Below are positions 14,892-25,407 of a DNA stretch of 64,000 bases, piece after piece. A program made the position numbers and the translations under genes. The first letter of the stretch is position 1. Every line of letters starts with the position of its first letter. The stretch is from Paracoccus everestensis (GTDB taxonomy: Bacteria > Pseudomonadota > Alphaproteobacteria > Rhodobacterales > Rhodobacteraceae). The stretch covers positions 1,598,501-1,662,500 of the forward strand of contig NZ_CP090836.1 in assembly GCF_021491915.1 (NCBI RefSeq). Reading direction: 5' to 3'. The notes beneath the pieces were generated by a model, which was given only the letters and a program-made list of their open reading frames with translations, was not told the DNA's origin and searched no databases.

Positions 14892-15897
14892 CGTTCGCGA
14901 CCTGCGGGTCAGTTTCCCCATCCGGCAGGCGGGCGCGATGCCCTGGGCCAGGCCCCGGAACCTGCGTGCCGTGAACGGCGTGGACTTCACGCTGGGGGCG
15001 GGTCAGACCCTAGGCGTCGTGGGTGAATCCGGCTGCGGCAAATCCACCATGGCGCGTGCTTTGATCGGCCTGGTTCCGGCCACGGGCAGCGCGGAATGGA
15101 TCGACGGCGCCGACCTGATCGGCCTGTCGCCCCGGCGGATGATGGCCTATCGCAGCCAGATCCAGATGATCTTCCAGGATCCGCTGGCCAGCCTCAACCC
15201 TCGCATGACCGTAGGCCAGATCATCGCGGAACCGCTGGAAACCCATCATCCGGGAATGCCCAGGGCGCAGGTCAAGGACCGGGTCAGGGCGATGATGGAC
15301 CGGGTCGGGCTTCTGCCCAGCCAGATCAACCGTTATCCGCATGAATTCAGCGGCGGCCAGTGCCAGCGGATCGGCATCGCTCGTGCGCTGATCGTGGAAC
15401 CGCGACTGATCATCTGCGACGAACCCGTCAGCGCGCTGGACGTGTCGATCCAAGCGCAGGTCATCAACCTGCTGATGCGGTTGCAGGCCGATCTTGGCCT
15501 GTCGCTGATCTTCATTGCCCATGACTTGTCCGTGGTACGCCATATCAGCGACCGGGTGATGGTGCTGTATCTGGGCAAGGTGATGGAGATTGCCTCGGCG
15601 GACGATCTGTATGCCCGCCCGCAGCATCCCTATACCCAGGCGCTGCTGTCAGCGGTGCCGGTGCCCGACCCCGCGCAGGATCCGGCGACGCGGATCGTCC
15701 CGTTGCGGGGGGAACTGCCCTCGCCCACGACCCCCCCAACGGGCTGCGTGTTCCGCACGCGCTGCCCCCGCGCCCAAGCCCGTTGCGCGGCCGAGGTTCC
15801 GGCCCTGACGGGCGGCGATCATCAGACTGCCTGCCATTTCCCCGGCCCCCTGACCGCCGAAGAAATCGCCCGCGCCCGGACAGTGGAAGCAGCCTGA
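14866..15897 (+). CDS. oppF: Oligopeptide ABC transporter, ATPase
   Basis: Second ATPase of the Opp importer, 343 residues. Walker A GESGCGKS is near residue 50, the Q-loop reads FQDPLASLNPRM, the signature FSGGQCQRIGIARAL, Walker B LIICDEPVSALDVS, and the H-loop IAHDLSVV. A C-terminal Cys motif (GCVFRTRCPRAQARC) matches the one in OppD. The ATG at 14866 follows GGAAGGA and lies within the last codons of oppD. It ends the oppABCDF operon and is convergent with selD. Confidence 0.95.
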   Translation: MPMIKPLLDVRDLRVSFPIRQAGAMPWARPRNLRAVNGVDFTLGAGQTLGVVGESGCGKSTMARALIGLVPATGSAEWIDGADLIGLSPRRMMAYRSQIQMIFQDPLASLNPRMTVGQIIAEPLETHHPGMPRAQVKDRVRAMMDRVGLLPSQINRYPHEFSGGQCQRIGIARALIVEPRLIICDEPVSALDVSIQAQVINLLMRLQADLGLSLIFIAHDLSVVRHISDRVMVLYLGKVMEIASADDLYARPQHPYTQALLSAVPVPDPAQDPATRIVPLRGELPSPTTPPTGCVFRTRCPRAQARCAAEVPALTGGDHQTACHFPGPLTAEEIARARTVEAA

Positions 15898-15912
15898 CCC
15901 GGCCGCTTCTTC

Positions 15913-15940
15913 TTCACTCAAATATCCCCGCCGGAGGCGG
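15913..15940. repeat. Rhodobacterales-type intergenic element (CTCAAATATCCCCGCC)
   Basis: Between the converging oppF and selD genes the sequence TTCACTCAAATATCCCCGCC is followed by a small hairpin (CCGCC/GGCGG, 15928-15932 with 15936-15940). On the minus strand it reads CCTCCGGCGGGGATATTTGAG. I recall near-identical sequences at gene ends throughout Rhodobacter and Paracoccus genomes, where they seem to mark transcript ends. Only one copy is in this window, so the repeat status is from memory, not shown here. Confidence 0.35.
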
Positions 15941-15946
15941 TGGACC

Positions 15947-17002
15947 TCAGCCGATGACAATCCGCCCCGGGCCTGCGACCGCCCGCCCGATCACCACGGC
16001 CTCGGCAAAGCCGTGCTTGGCAAAGATCGCCAAGGCGGCATCTGCCTGATCTTCGGCGCAGGCAACCAGCAGCCCGCCGCTGGTCTGCGGATCGGTCAAC
16101 AGCGCGCGGTCAAGATCGGCAAACCCTTCGGACAGCACCACATCCCCGCCATAGCTGGCCCAGTTCCGCCCTGACGCCCCGGTGACAAATTCGCCCGCCG
16201 CCAGATCGCGCACCTCGGCCAACAACGGCACGGCAGGCCAGTCCAACCGCAACTCGCAACCAGACCCTCGCGCCATTTCCAGGGCGTGACCCGCCAGGCC
16301 GAAGCCCGTCACATCCGTCATCGCATGAACACCCGCCAGCCGCGCCAGATCCGGGCCGGAGGTGTTCAGCTTGGTTGTGGCGGCGATCATCGCGCGATAG
16401 CCTTCGTCGGACAGCGCGCCCTTCTTCAGGGCCGCCGACATCACGCCCACGCCCAGCGGCTTGCCCAGGATCAGCACGTCGCCCGGCCGCGCGCCCGAAT
16501 TGCGCTTCACATGGGCGGGATGGACCAGGCCAAGCGCCACCAAGCCATAGATCGCCTCGACCGAATCAATGGTGTGGCCGCCGCCGATGGGAATGCCCGC
16601 CTCGCGGCAGGCCATGGCGCCACCCTCCAGAATCCGGGCAATCGTCTCGCCCGACAGGGTGTTGATCGGCATCCCCACAAGCGACAGCGCCATGATCGGC
16701 GTCCCGCCCATGGCATAAACGTCGCTGATCGCATTCGTCGCGGCGATGCGCCCGAAATCCAGCGGATCATCCACAATGGGCATGAAGAAATCCGTCGTCG
16801 CCACAAGCGCCTGCCGGTCGTTCAACTGGTAGACGGCAGCATCGTCCGATGTCTCGATCCCCACCAGCAGCGCATCGGGAACGGGCAGCATGGCGGTGCC
16901 GCGCAGCAACCCGGTCAGCACGCCCGGCGCGATCTTGCAGCCGCAGCCGCCGCCATGGGACAGCGAAGTCAGGCGCGGTTCGGTCTTGTGCTGGTCGTCC
17001 AT
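15947..17002 (-). CDS. selD: Selenide, water dikinase (selenophosphate synthetase)
   Basis: Makes selenophosphate from selenide and ATP, the selenium donor for selenocysteine tRNA or for 2-selenouridine in tRNA. In 351 residues the glycine-rich N-terminus GGGCGCK carries Cys20 and Lys23, matching catalytic Cys17 and Lys20 of the E. coli enzyme, so this is an active-type Cys enzyme. Further landmarks are [22 protein letters not shown] and [12 protein letters not shown]. No selA, selB, tRNA-Sec or mnmH is in the window, so its partner is unknown. It is divergent from hisF. Confidence 0.95.
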   Translation of the reverse strand: MDDQHKTEPRLTSLSHGGGCGCKIAPGVLTGLLRGTAMLPVPDALLVGIETSDDAAVYQLNDRQALVATTDFFMPIVDDPLDFGRIAATNAISDVYAMGGTPIMALSLVGMPINTLSGETIARILEGGAMACREAGIPIGGGHTIDSVEAIYGLVALGLVHPAHVKRNSGARPGDVLILGKPLGVGVMSAALKKGALSDEGYRAMIAATTKLNTSGPDLARLAGVHAMTDVTGFGLAGHALEMARGSGCELRLDWPAVPLLAEVRDLAAGEFVTGASGRNWASYGGDVVLSEGFADLDRALLTDPQTSGGLLVACAEDQADAALAIFAKHGFAEAVVIGRAVAGPGRIVIG

Positions 17003-17098
17003 GGTGGCCTCCGTTCGGTTCGCGCCACGCTATCACCCGCAAATCGCATCTTCAACGAAGCACGGTTTCGGCATAGGACGGTCCCGCAAGGAGAAGCC

Positions 17099-17860
17099 AT
17101 GCTCAAGACCCGCATCATCCCCTGCCTGGACGTGGCCGATGGCCGCGTCGTCAAGGGCGTCAACTTCGTGGACCTGATCGACGCCGGCGACCCGGTCCAA
17201 GCCGCGCGCGCCTATGACGCAGCGGGCGCGGACGAAATCTGCTTCCTCGACATCCACGCCACCCATGAAAACCGGGGCACGATGTTCGACCTGGTGACGC
17301 GAACGGCGGAACAATGCTTCGTACCGCTGACCGTGGGCGGCGGCGTGCGCAGCCATCGGGACGTGCGCGACCTGCTGCTGGCGGGGGCCGACAAGGTCAG
17401 CTTCAATTCCGCCGCCGTGGCCGACCCCGATGTCGTGGCCCATGCCGCCGACCGCTTTGGCAGCCAGTGCATCGTCGTGGCGATCGACGCCAAGACCGTG
17501 GCCGATGGACGCTGGGAAATCTTCACCCATGGCGGGCGCAAGCCCACCGGCATCGACGCCGTCGAATTCGCCCGCACCGTCGAGGGCAAGGGCGCCGGAG
17601 AGATCCTGCTGACCAGCATGGACCGCGACGGCACGCGCGCCGGGTTCAACATCCCCCTGACCCGTGCCATTGCCGATGCGGTGAACATCCCCGTGATCGC
17701 CTCGGGCGGGGTCGGCACGCTGGACCACCTGGTCGAAGGGGTGACCGAGGGCCATGCAAGCGCGGTCCTTGCCGCCTCGATCTTTCACTTCGGCACCTTC
17801 ACCATCGGCCAGGCCAAGGCCCACATGGCCGCAGCCGGCATTCCCATGAGGCTTGCATGA
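17099..17860 (+). CDS. hisF: Imidazole glycerol phosphate synthase, cyclase subunit
   Basis: Forms IGP and AICAR from PRFAR and ammonia supplied by HisH in histidine synthesis. A 253-residue (beta/alpha)8 barrel with catalytic Asp11 in PCLDVADG and the second catalytic Asp in VVAIDAK near residue 130. VGGGVR and [10 protein letters not shown] hold the phosphates. AAGGAGAAG precedes the ATG. The stop overlaps the start of hisE by 4 bp. HisH and HisA, which usually lie just upstream, are missing here. Confidence 0.97.
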   Translation: MLKTRIIPCLDVADGRVVKGVNFVDLIDAGDPVQAARAYDAAGADEICFLDIHATHENRGTMFDLVTRTAEQCFVPLTVGGGVRSHRDVRDLLLAGADKVSFNSAAVADPDVVAHAADRFGSQCIVVAIDAKTVADGRWEIFTHGGRKPTGIDAVEFARTVEGKGAGEILLTSMDRDGTRAGFNIPLTRAIADAVNIPVIASGGVGTLDHLVEGVTEGHASAVLAASIFHFGTFTIGQAKAHMAAAGIPMRLA

Positions 17861-18171
17861 GCGCGATCCACAACCTAGCCGCCACCATTGCCGCCCGCAA
17901 GACCGCTGACCCGGACGAAAGCTGGACCGCGAAACTGCTGGCCAAAGGCCCCGAGAAATGCGCCGAGAAATTCGGCGAGGAAGCGGTCGAGGCCATCATC
18001 GAAGCCGTCAAGGGCGACCGCGCCCGCCTGACGGCGGAAGCTGCGGACGTGATCTTTCACCTGCTGGTCATGCTGGCCGCACGCGACCTGACCCTGGCGG
18101 ATGTGGAATCCGAACTGGACCGACGCGCAGGCACCTCGGGGATCGCGGAAAAGGCGACGCGACCGTCCTAG
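17857..18171 (+). CDS. hisE: Phosphoribosyl-ATP pyrophosphatase
   Basis: Hydrolyses phosphoribosyl-ATP to phosphoribosyl-AMP, the second step of histidine synthesis. The 104 residues form an all-alpha MazG-like fold with the metal-binding pattern [14 protein letters not shown] and the [19 protein letters not shown] helix (here [17 protein letters not shown]). It is a stand-alone HisE and not fused to HisI. It starts at the ATGA overlap with hisF. Confidence 0.95.
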   Translation: MSAIHNLAATIAARKTADPDESWTAKLLAKGPEKCAEKFGEEAVEAIIEAVKGDRARLTAEAADVIFHLLVMLAARDLTLADVESELDRRAGTSGIAEKATRPS

Positions 18172-18271
18172 GCGGACAAACCCTTCCCCTTGGCGGGGCT
18201 TGGGGTCTATAAGCGGGCAAATTGTTGCGGTCCGCGCGGCCGGCGACATCATAAACATGGCAGAGGACCGC

Positions 18272-18775
18272 ATGAGCAACGATTCCCAGAACGGCAAACA
18301 TCACGAGGGCGACGTGGCTTTCATCCAGTCGCTTGCGGAACTGTTGAATGCCAGCGGCCTGTTGGAACTGTCGGTCAAGCGTGAATATGGCGAACACGAC
18401 CGGCTGACGGTCAGCCTGTCCAAGCAGGGCAAGCAGGTGACCTATGCCGCACCCGCCCCTGTCGCAGCCCCGGCGCCTGTTGGTATGCCTGCCCCCGCCG
18501 CCGCGCAGTTGCCCGCGATCAGCGAGGATCCGGCCAGCCTGCCCGGCGCCGTGACATCGCCCATGGTCGGCACCGCTTATCTGTCGGCGGAACCGGGCAG
18601 TGCGCCCTTTGTCCAGATCGGGCAATCCGTGGCCGAAGGCGATACGCTGCTGATCGTCGAGGCGATGAAGACCATGAACCACATCCCCTCGCCCCGCGCG
18701 GGCATCGTGCGGCGCATCCTGATCGACGACGGCACCCCTGTCGAGTTCGGCGCCCCCCTGATGGTCGTCGAGTGA
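18272..18775 (+). CDS. accB: Biotin carboxyl carrier protein of acetyl-CoA carboxylase
   Basis: Carries biotin between the carboxylase and transferase parts of acetyl-CoA carboxylase in fatty acid synthesis. It has 167 residues with an N-terminal helical domain, a flexible Ala/Pro linker (about 55-85) and the C-terminal biotinyl domain with EAMKTMN; the Lys is the biotin attachment site. The ATG at 18272 has AGAGGA 4 nt upstream; an ATG at 18257 in the same frame is a weaker alternative. accC follows 8 nt after the stop. Confidence 0.95.
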   Translation: MSNDSQNGKHHEGDVAFIQSLAELLNASGLLELSVKREYGEHDRLTVSLSKQGKQVTYAAPAPVAAPAPVGMPAPAAAQLPAISEDPASLPGAVTSPMVGTAYLSAEPGSAPFVQIGQSVAEGDTLLIVEAMKTMNHIPSPRAGIVRRILIDDGTPVEFGAPLMVVE

Positions 18776-18783
18776 GGGTCGGG

Positions 18784-20130
18784 ATGTTCGACAAGATCCT
18801 GATCGCCAACCGGGGTGAAATCGCCCTGCGCGTGATTCGCGCCTGCCGGGAAATGGGTATCCCCTCGGTCGCGGTGCATTCCACCGCCGACGCCGATGCG
18901 ATGCACGTCCGCATGGCCGACGAATCCGTCTGCATCGGTCCCGCCCCATCATCGGCCAGCTATCTGTCGATGCCCGCCATCATCTCGGCCTGCGAGATCA
19001 CGGGCGCACAGGCAATCCATCCCGGTTACGGCTTCCTGTCCGAAAACGCGGCCTTCGTGCAGATGGTCGAGGATCACGGCCTTACCTTCATCGGTCCGCG
19101 CGCGGAACATATCCGCATCATGGGCGACAAGATCACCGCCAAGGACACGATGAAGAACCTGGGCGTGCCCTGCGTTCCCGGCAGCGACGGCGGCGTCGAT
19201 GACGTCGACCAGGCCAAGCAGGTTGCGGCGCAGATCGGCTATCCGGTCATCATCAAGGCCACGGCCGGCGGCGGCGGACGCGGCATGAAGGTCGCCCAGG
19301 ACGAAGCAGGCCTGGAAGTCGCCTTTCGCACCGCACGCGCCGAGGCCAAGGCCGCCTTCGGCAATCCGGACGTCTATATCGAGAAATACCTGCAAAGGCC
19401 GCGCCATATCGAGATTCAGGTCTTTGGCGACGGCAAAGGCCGCGCGGTCCACCTGGGGGAACGCGATTGTTCCCTGCAGCGCCGCCACCAGAAGGTGCTG
19501 GAGGAAGCGCCAGGCCCCGCGATCAGCGCACAGGAACGCGCCCGCATCGGCAAGACCTGCGCCGATGCGGTGGCCCGGATCGGCTATTCGGGGGCGGGGA
19601 CCATCGAGTTCCTGTACGAGGACGGCGAGTTCTATTTCATCGAGATGAACACCCGCCTGCAGGTCGAGCACCCCGTGACCGAGGCGATCTTCGGCGTCGA
19701 CCTGGTCCGCCAGCAGATTCTGGTCGCCGCCGGCCACGACATGGAATTCCGCCAAGAGGATCTGTCGATCCGCGGCCATTCGATCGAGGTTCGCATCAAC
19801 GCCGAAAAGGTGCCAGGCTTTTCGCCCTGTCCGGGACGGATCACGCAATACCATGCGCCGGGCGGGCTGGGGGTGCGCATCGACAGCGCGCTTTACGACG
19901 GCTATTCTATCCCGCCCTATTACGACAGCCTTATCGGCAAGCTGATCGTGCATGGCCGCGACCGGTCCGAAGCCCTGGCTCGTCTGGACCGCGCCTTGGG
20001 CGAATTGATCGTGGACGGCATCGATACCACCGTGCCGCTGTTCACCGCGCTGTTGCAGGAACCCGACATTCAGGCAGGCAACTATTCGATCCACTGGCTG
20101 GAACGCTGGCTGGACAAGAAGTTCGGCTGA
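18784..20130 (+). CDS. accC: Biotin carboxylase of acetyl-CoA carboxylase
   Basis: ATP-grasp enzyme that carboxylates the biotin on AccB with bicarbonate. The 448 residues start with the invariant [14 protein letters not shown] and include the glycine-rich ATP lid [12 protein letters not shown], the catalytic [12 protein letters not shown] and [26 protein letters not shown] segments. GAGGGTCGGG precedes the ATG. It is in an accB-accC-aat unit; aat starts 9 nt downstream. Confidence 0.97.
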   Translation: MFDKILIANRGEIALRVIRACREMGIPSVAVHSTADADAMHVRMADESVCIGPAPSSASYLSMPAIISACEITGAQAIHPGYGFLSENAAFVQMVEDHGLTFIGPRAEHIRIMGDKITAKDTMKNLGVPCVPGSDGGVDDVDQAKQVAAQIGYPVIIKATAGGGGRGMKVAQDEAGLEVAFRTARAEAKAAFGNPDVYIEKYLQRPRHIEIQVFGDGKGRAVHLGERDCSLQRRHQKVLEEAPGPAISAQERARIGKTCADAVARIGYSGAGTIEFLYEDGEFYFIEMNTRLQVEHPVTEAIFGVDLVRQQILVAAGHDMEFRQEDLSIRGHSIEVRINAEKVPGFSPCPGRITQYHAPGGLGVRIDSALYDGYSIPPYYDSLIGKLIVHGRDRSEALARLDRALGELIVDGIDTTVPLFTALLQEPDIQAGNYSIHWLERWLDKKFG

Positions 20131-20139
20131 TTATCTGCC

Positions 20140-20769
20140 ATGCTGACGCCCGCGCAATTGCTTAAAGGCTATGCGCAGGGGGTCTTCCCTATGGCTGACA
20201 GCGCCTATGATCCGCGCCTTTACTGGTACGATCCCCCTACGCGGGGGATCCTGCCCGTAGGCGGTGTCCATGCCTCGCGCTCGCTTCGTCGCGATTTGCG
20301 ACGGGGGGGCTGGTCGGCCCATCTCGACAGCGATTTCGACGCCGTGGTTGCCGCCTGCGGGGACCGGGAAACGACCTGGATCAACGCAACCCTGGCCCGG
20401 CTTTATCAACAGTTGCACCGGGCAGGCCATGCCCATGCCCTCGAAATCCGATACGACGGACGATTTGCGGGCGGGATTTTCGGCGTGACCTTGGGGGCGG
20501 CGTTTTTCGGGGAATCCATGGTATCCGCCCGAACCAATGGGTCCAAGATAGCGCTTCTGTGGATGTCCAGCCATCTTGCGCGCTGCGGATTTTCACTGTT
20601 CGATACGCAATTCCTGACGCCGCATCTGGAACGCATGGGTGGGCGGGAAATCCCCCGTTCCGATTATCACCTGATGCTGAACGATGCACTGGCACGACGC
20701 GCCGATCTGGGGTCACGGCCTTTGCCGACAGCCGATCAGCTTTGGCAGGAAATCACCCACACATCATAA
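20140..20769 (+). CDS. aat: Leucyl/phenylalanyl-tRNA-protein transferase
   Basis: Adds Leu or Phe from aminoacyl-tRNA to proteins with N-terminal Arg or Lys, tagging them for ClpAP. The 209-residue protein has the family motifs GVFPMAD, WYDPPTRGILP, TWIN, and GGIFGVTLGAAFFGESMVS followed by SKIALLWM. Clustering with acetyl-CoA carboxylase genes is usual in Rhodobacterales. The last 34 bp overlap the end of the convergent DUF2155 gene. Confidence 0.95.
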   Translation: MLTPAQLLKGYAQGVFPMADSAYDPRLYWYDPPTRGILPVGGVHASRSLRRDLRRGGWSAHLDSDFDAVVAACGDRETTWINATLARLYQQLHRAGHAHALEIRYDGRFAGGIFGVTLGAAFFGESMVSARTNGSKIALLWMSSHLARCGFSLFDTQFLTPHLERMGGREIPRSDYHLMLNDALARRADLGSRPLPTADQLWQEITHTS

Positions 20770-21086
20770 CGGGTGTCGTCCAAGGCCGACAGTGCGGGGG
20801 AAGACGCAATCATCCAGCCGCTGAACAGGGTGACATTCTGCGCGGTGTCGGTGATCGTCAACTGCGCATAAGCATCCGAACTGGGATCGCCCGCTGGAAA
20901 GCGGCATTCGCCCAGCCGGACCTGCAAGCGGCCATATTGGACGGCCTGCCCCACCAACACCGGCAAATCCGTGGTCCTGCCCGATATCTTGTCCAAGCCC
21001 CGCAATAATGCGCCCTCTGCACGGGCAACCTCTTGCGCGGCAGCGGGGGCTGTCAGGATCGCAACCAAGGCCAAGGCGCGGATCAC
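20736..21086 (-). CDS. DUF2155 periplasmic protein
   Basis: A 116-residue protein with a cleavable signal peptide (MIRALALVAILTAPAAAQ) and the DUF2155 core: AEGALLRGLDKISGRTTDLPV, a conserved Cys in LGECRFPAGDPSSDAYA, and LFSGWMIASSPALSALDDTRYDVWVISC at the end. The two Cys could form a disulfide in the periplasm. The function of the family is unknown. It always sits near mlaD and NDUFA12 in this group, which hints at an envelope role. Its start overlaps the end of mlaD by 4 bp. Confidence 0.82.
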   Translation of the reverse strand: MIRALALVAILTAPAAAQEVARAEGALLRGLDKISGRTTDLPVLVGQAVQYGRLQVRLGECRFPAGDPSSDAYAQLTITDTAQNVTLFSGWMIASSPALSALDDTRYDVWVISCQS

Positions 21087-21547
21087 GAGTTTTCCTCATC
21101 CCCGGCTTGGCTGTCCACGAATTTCATCATCAGTTGCAACAAGCTGACGGCACCCTGCACATCCTCGATCTCATCTCCAGGGACAAGGTTGTCGGCGCTG
21201 CCGCCCGGCTGGATCTGGATATAGGCCCCGCCCAGCAGTCCATCCGACTGGATCAGCGCCGCGCTGTCGCTGGGCAGCGCGATATCGGCCGGAATGGTCA
21301 GCCGCGCATCGGCCATATAGGTGGCAGGGTTCAGTGACACGCTGGACACCCGCCCGACAGGAACGCCTGCCAGCCGGACCTCGGTCCCCACGGCGACGCC
21401 GTCCACATCGGGAAAGGACGCCCTGACCTCATAGCCGGTTTCGCGGGCAAATCCCTTGCCGAACCCCCAGAACAGGAACCCGGCGGCGACGGCCAGAACA
21501 ATGGCGCCTGCCACCAGTTCCGCCCGATGTTCGGCCCCGGTGGTCAT
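21083..21547 (-). CDS. mlaD: MlaD-like lipid-binding protein (MCE domain)
   Basis: MCE-domain protein anchored to the inner membrane, part of systems that move phospholipids between the two membranes. In 154 residues a single N-terminal anchor (VAGAIVLAVAAGFLFWGFG, about 11-29) is followed by one MCE domain with VDGVAVGTEVRLAGVPVGRV and the LLGGAYIQIQPGG loop, then a C-terminal helix VSLLQLMMKFVD that forms the pore in hexamers. MlaE and MlaF genes are not in the window. It abuts the NDUFA12 gene with no gap. Confidence 0.9.
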   Translation of the reverse strand: MTTGAEHRAELVAGAIVLAVAAGFLFWGFGKGFARETGYEVRASFPDVDGVAVGTEVRLAGVPVGRVSSVSLNPATYMADARLTIPADIALPSDSAALIQSDGLLGGAYIQIQPGGSADNLVPGDEIEDVQGAVSLLQLMMKFVDSQAGDEENS

Positions 21548-21922
21548 CTATTCGGGCTGCCAGGCATCATAGTCGCGGCGCACAGGCTGGTCCGCGCGAT
21601 AAAGCGACCCTTCCGGGTAATAAGCGCCAGTTGTCCCTGTCCGGTTTTCCTGATGCGGCTTTTCCCAAGCCTGATGGGTCAAGGGCACCTTGGTCGGCGG
21701 TTCGTCCCAGGTGTAATGCAGCCAGCCATGCCATTCCGGGCTGACACGGCTTGCCTGTGATTCGCCGCTGAAGATCACCCAGCGGCGGGATCCGTCCTTG
21801 TTCTGGTAAAAGACGTTCCCCTCGGCATCTTCGCCCACCTTGGTGCCGTTCCGCCAGGTCCAGAACTGCGTGTTGATGGTCTGGCTGTTCCACCAGGTCA
21901 GGGCGCGAAGCAGAAAGGACAT
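21548..21922 (-). CDS. NADH:ubiquinone oxidoreductase subunit NDUFA12 family
   Basis: Homologue of the mitochondrial complex I accessory subunit B17.2, found in alphaproteobacteria, at the junction of the peripheral and membrane arms. The 124 residues contain the family core: [19 protein letters not shown], the [25 protein letters not shown] segment, then TDEPPTK-like ([10 protein letters not shown]) and a C-terminal PEGSLYR. The start is the ATG at 21922 with AGAAGG upstream; the frame extends further up without homology. Encoded far from any nuo operon in view. Confidence 0.92.
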   Translation of the reverse strand: MSFLLRALTWWNSQTINTQFWTWRNGTKVGEDAEGNVFYQNKDGSRRWVIFSGESQASRVSPEWHGWLHYTWDEPPTKVPLTHQAWEKPHQENRTGTTGAYYPEGSLYRADQPVRRDYDAWQPE

Positions 21923-22030
21923 GGGCTGGAACCTTCTATTCATGGCTGCGAGAGATATGACGCAAAGCGCCTCCAAGATCCAGCCTGCCCCATCCTTGGC
22001 GCGCAAATATCCATTGGGATTGCCCAAAGG

Positions 22031-22053
22031 AAACGGGGGCCATACGGCCCCCG
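22031..22053 (-). terminator. Terminator after clpX
   Basis: A perfect 8-bp hairpin (22034-22041 with 22046-22053, loop of 4) lies 16 nt past the clpX stop on the minus strand and is followed by only three T residues. Strong stem, weak T run. Confidence 0.6.
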
Positions 22054-22068
22054 ACAATACCCCGTGGC

Positions 22069-23334
<1,266 letters not shown>

Positions 23335-23486
23335 CGTCCACGTTCCTTGATTGCCGCAGGTCTGCCAACCCGCTGGCGGCGCCGGTCGCCCCTTGCCGCA
23401 CCTGAATTGATCCGTGGCGAACGCGCCGCCACGGGGTCTGTCCTTTATGTTAGGGTTGACGCGCGTCCGTCACAATCCCCAACGGT

Positions 23487-24119
23487 CTATTTCTTCTCGG
23501 GCTGGGCCTTTCCACGAGGGGCCACCACCTCGTCGATCAGGCCCCAGTCCTTTGCCTCGTCCGGCGACATGAAGCGGTCGCGCTCCAACGCTTCCTCGAC
23601 CTCGGACAGGTCGCGGCCCGTATGGGTCACATAGATTTCATTCAACCGCCGCTTCAGCTTTTCGGTTTCGCGCGCATGGATCAGGATGTCGGTCGCCTGC
23701 CCCTGGAACCCGCCGGACGGCTGGTGGACCATGACCCGGCTGTTGGGCAGCGAATAGCGCAGCCCCGGTTCGCCCGCCGCCAGCAGCAGCGATCCCATCG
23801 ACGCGGCTTGGCCCACGACCAGCGTGGAAACCCGGGGGCGGATATACTGCATCGTGTCATAGATCGACAAGCCCGAGGTTACGACGCCGCCCGGGCTGTT
23901 GATATACATGCTGATATCCTTGTTCGGATTTTCCGCTTCCAGAAACAGCAGTTGCGCGCAGATCAGCGTGGACATGCCGTCATGGACCGGCCCCGACACG
24001 AAGATGATCCGTTCCTTGAGCAGGCGCGAGAAGATGTCATAAGCCCGTTCCCCGCGCGAGGTCTGTTCGACCACCATGGGAACGAGGTTGTTCATGTAGA
24101 ATTCTGCCGGATCGGTCAT
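23487..24119 (-). CDS. clpP: ATP-dependent Clp protease, proteolytic subunit
   Basis: Serine peptidase that forms the 14-mer degradation chamber with ClpX or ClpA. It has 210 residues with the catalytic triad in GQAASMGS (Ser), MVHQPSGG (His) and the Asp near the C-terminal half. YINSPGG forms part of the active-site strand. The chosen ATG ([19 protein letters not shown]) matches the usual propeptide; the open frame upstream is not conserved. It is divergent from pth. Confidence 0.98.
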   Translation of the reverse strand: MTDPAEFYMNNLVPMVVEQTSRGERAYDIFSRLLKERIIFVSGPVHDGMSTLICAQLLFLEAENPNKDISMYINSPGGVVTSGLSIYDTMQYIRPRVSTLVVGQAASMGSLLLAAGEPGLRYSLPNSRVMVHQPSGGFQGQATDILIHARETEKLKRRLNEIYVTHTGRDLSEVEEALERDRFMSPDEAKDWGLIDEVVAPRGKAQPEKK

Positions 24120-24283
24120 CGTCTGTCCTTGCCTTGTGTCCCTGTTCCCGCGATTCGCCAGGGCGCTGATCCCATCGTTAGACGCGAAAGGTTGACAGAG
24201 TCTTAGTAACGGGCAAGGTCCGCCGCAAGGCATGGAACGAACTTTGCCCCCCGCCCCGGGGCCGAAACCGCAGGAGACAGCGC

Positions 24284-24976
24284 GTGAAACTGATCGTCGG
24301 ACTGGGCAATCCAGGCGCGAAATATGCGGCCAACCGCCACAACATTGGTTTCATGGCCTTGGACCGGATTGCGGAGGATCACGGTTTTTCACCCTGGAAG
24401 GCGCGGTTTCAGGGACTTGCGGCCGAAGGCAGGCTTGGCGATGCGCGCGTCACCTTCTTGAAGCCGCAGACCTTCATGAACCTTTCGGGTCAATCCGTGG
24501 GCGAGGCGATGCGCTATCTGAAGGTGACGCCGTCCGAAGTGATCGTGCTGCATGATGAACTGGACCTTGCCCCGGGAAAATGCCGTGTGAAGCAAGGTGG
24601 CGGCCATGCCGGCCATAACGGGTTGCGGTCGATCCATCAGCATATCGGTGCCGACTATCACCGCGTGCGCCTGGGCATCGGGCATCCGGGGCACAAGGAT
24701 CGTGTTGCGGGCTATGTCCTGTCGGATTTCGCCAAGACGGACGGGGACTGGCTGGACGATCTGCTGCGGGGCATATCGGACGGCGCGCCTGCCCTGGCAC
24801 AGGGGGACAGCGCGCGGTTCCAGAACCTGGTCGCGGCCCGCACCCAGCCTGCGCGCAACAGCGGCACGATGCCTGTGCCCGCAGCCACGGCTAAGGCACC
24901 CCCTGCCCCGGCGGTCCCCGACCAGCCCGCCAGCCTGACCGACAAGCTGCGCCAGCTGACCGACCGCTTTCGCTGA
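24284..24976 (+). CDS. pth: Peptidyl-tRNA hydrolase
   Basis: Releases tRNA from peptidyl-tRNA that drops off ribosomes. The N-terminal 185 residues are a normal Pth: [18 protein letters not shown] with the catalytic His, [25 protein letters not shown] with the catalytic Asp, and [14 protein letters not shown] 45-residue extension follows: an Ala/Pro/Thr linker (about 190-215), then [14 protein letters not shown], a predicted short helix. Such tails occur in alphaproteobacteria; their role is not known. GGAGACAG lies before the ATG. It is divergent from clpP. Confidence 0.96.
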   Translation: MKLIVGLGNPGAKYAANRHNIGFMALDRIAEDHGFSPWKARFQGLAAEGRLGDARVTFLKPQTFMNLSGQSVGEAMRYLKVTPSEVIVLHDELDLAPGKCRVKQGGGHAGHNGLRSIHQHIGADYHRVRLGIGHPGHKDRVAGYVLSDFAKTDGDWLDDLLRGISDGAPALAQGDSARFQNLVAARTQPARNSGTMPVPAATAKAPPAPAVPDQPASLTDKLRQLTDRFR

Positions 24977-24978
24977 TC

Positions 24979-24999
24979 CGGGGCTTGGCGCAAGCCCCG
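24979..24999 (+). terminator. Hairpin after pth
   Basis: A 9-bp perfect stem (24979-24987 with 24991-24999, loop of 3) starts two bases past the stop codon. No T run follows, so termination is possible but not certain. Confidence 0.4.
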
Positions 25000-25032
25000 C
25001 TCGGCTGTAGCCTGACTGGAGGAGGACTGGAC

Positions 25033-25407
25033 ATGGATCCATCGCTGAACGTGCTGGGAACGCGGCTGGAACCGTGTTCGATGAAGCCGCTGACGGGTTT
25101 TTACCGCAACGGCTGCTGTGATACCGGTCAGGGCGACGCGGGCAGCCATACGGTCTGCGTTATTGTCGATGCAGAATTCCTGGCCGTGTCGAAATACCTG
25201 GGAAACGACCTGTCCACGCCGCGTCCCGAATTCCGGTTCGACGGGCTGAAACCGGGCGATCGCTGGTGCCTGTGCGCCGCGCGGTTCCTGCAAGCCGCGC
25301 AAGAGTTTGCCGCGCCCAAGGTTGTGCTGGAATCGACCCATGCCCGTGCCCTGGACATCATCCCGCTGGAACTGCTGCGGGTCCATTCGGTCGATGCGCA
25401 GGGCTGA
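25033..25407 (+). CDS. DUF2237 family protein
   Basis: A 124-residue cytosolic protein that matches the DUF2237 pattern along its whole length: NVLGTRLEPCSMKPLTGFYRNGCC, the DxGSHTVC segment, FLAVSKYLGNDLSTPRPEF, GLKPGDRWCLCAARF, and APKVVLESTH. Conserved Cys are at residues 15, 28, 29, 42, 79 and 81 or close by. The function of the family is unknown. GGAGGAGG lies 9 nt before the ATG at 25033. It overlaps the next gene by 14 bp, so the two are co-expressed. Confidence 0.88.
   Translation: MDPSLNVLGTRLEPCSMKPLTGFYRNGCCDTGQGDAGSHTVCVIVDAEFLAVSKYLGNDLSTPRPEFRFDGLKPGDRWCLCAARFLQAAQEFAAPKVVLESTHARALDIIPLELLRVHSVDAQG

Noticed and set aside
24120..24283. RpoH heat-shock promoter for clpP
   Set aside because: CTTG and CCC elements occur but the spacing does not match the alphaproteobacterial CTTG-N17-18-CCCAT pattern.
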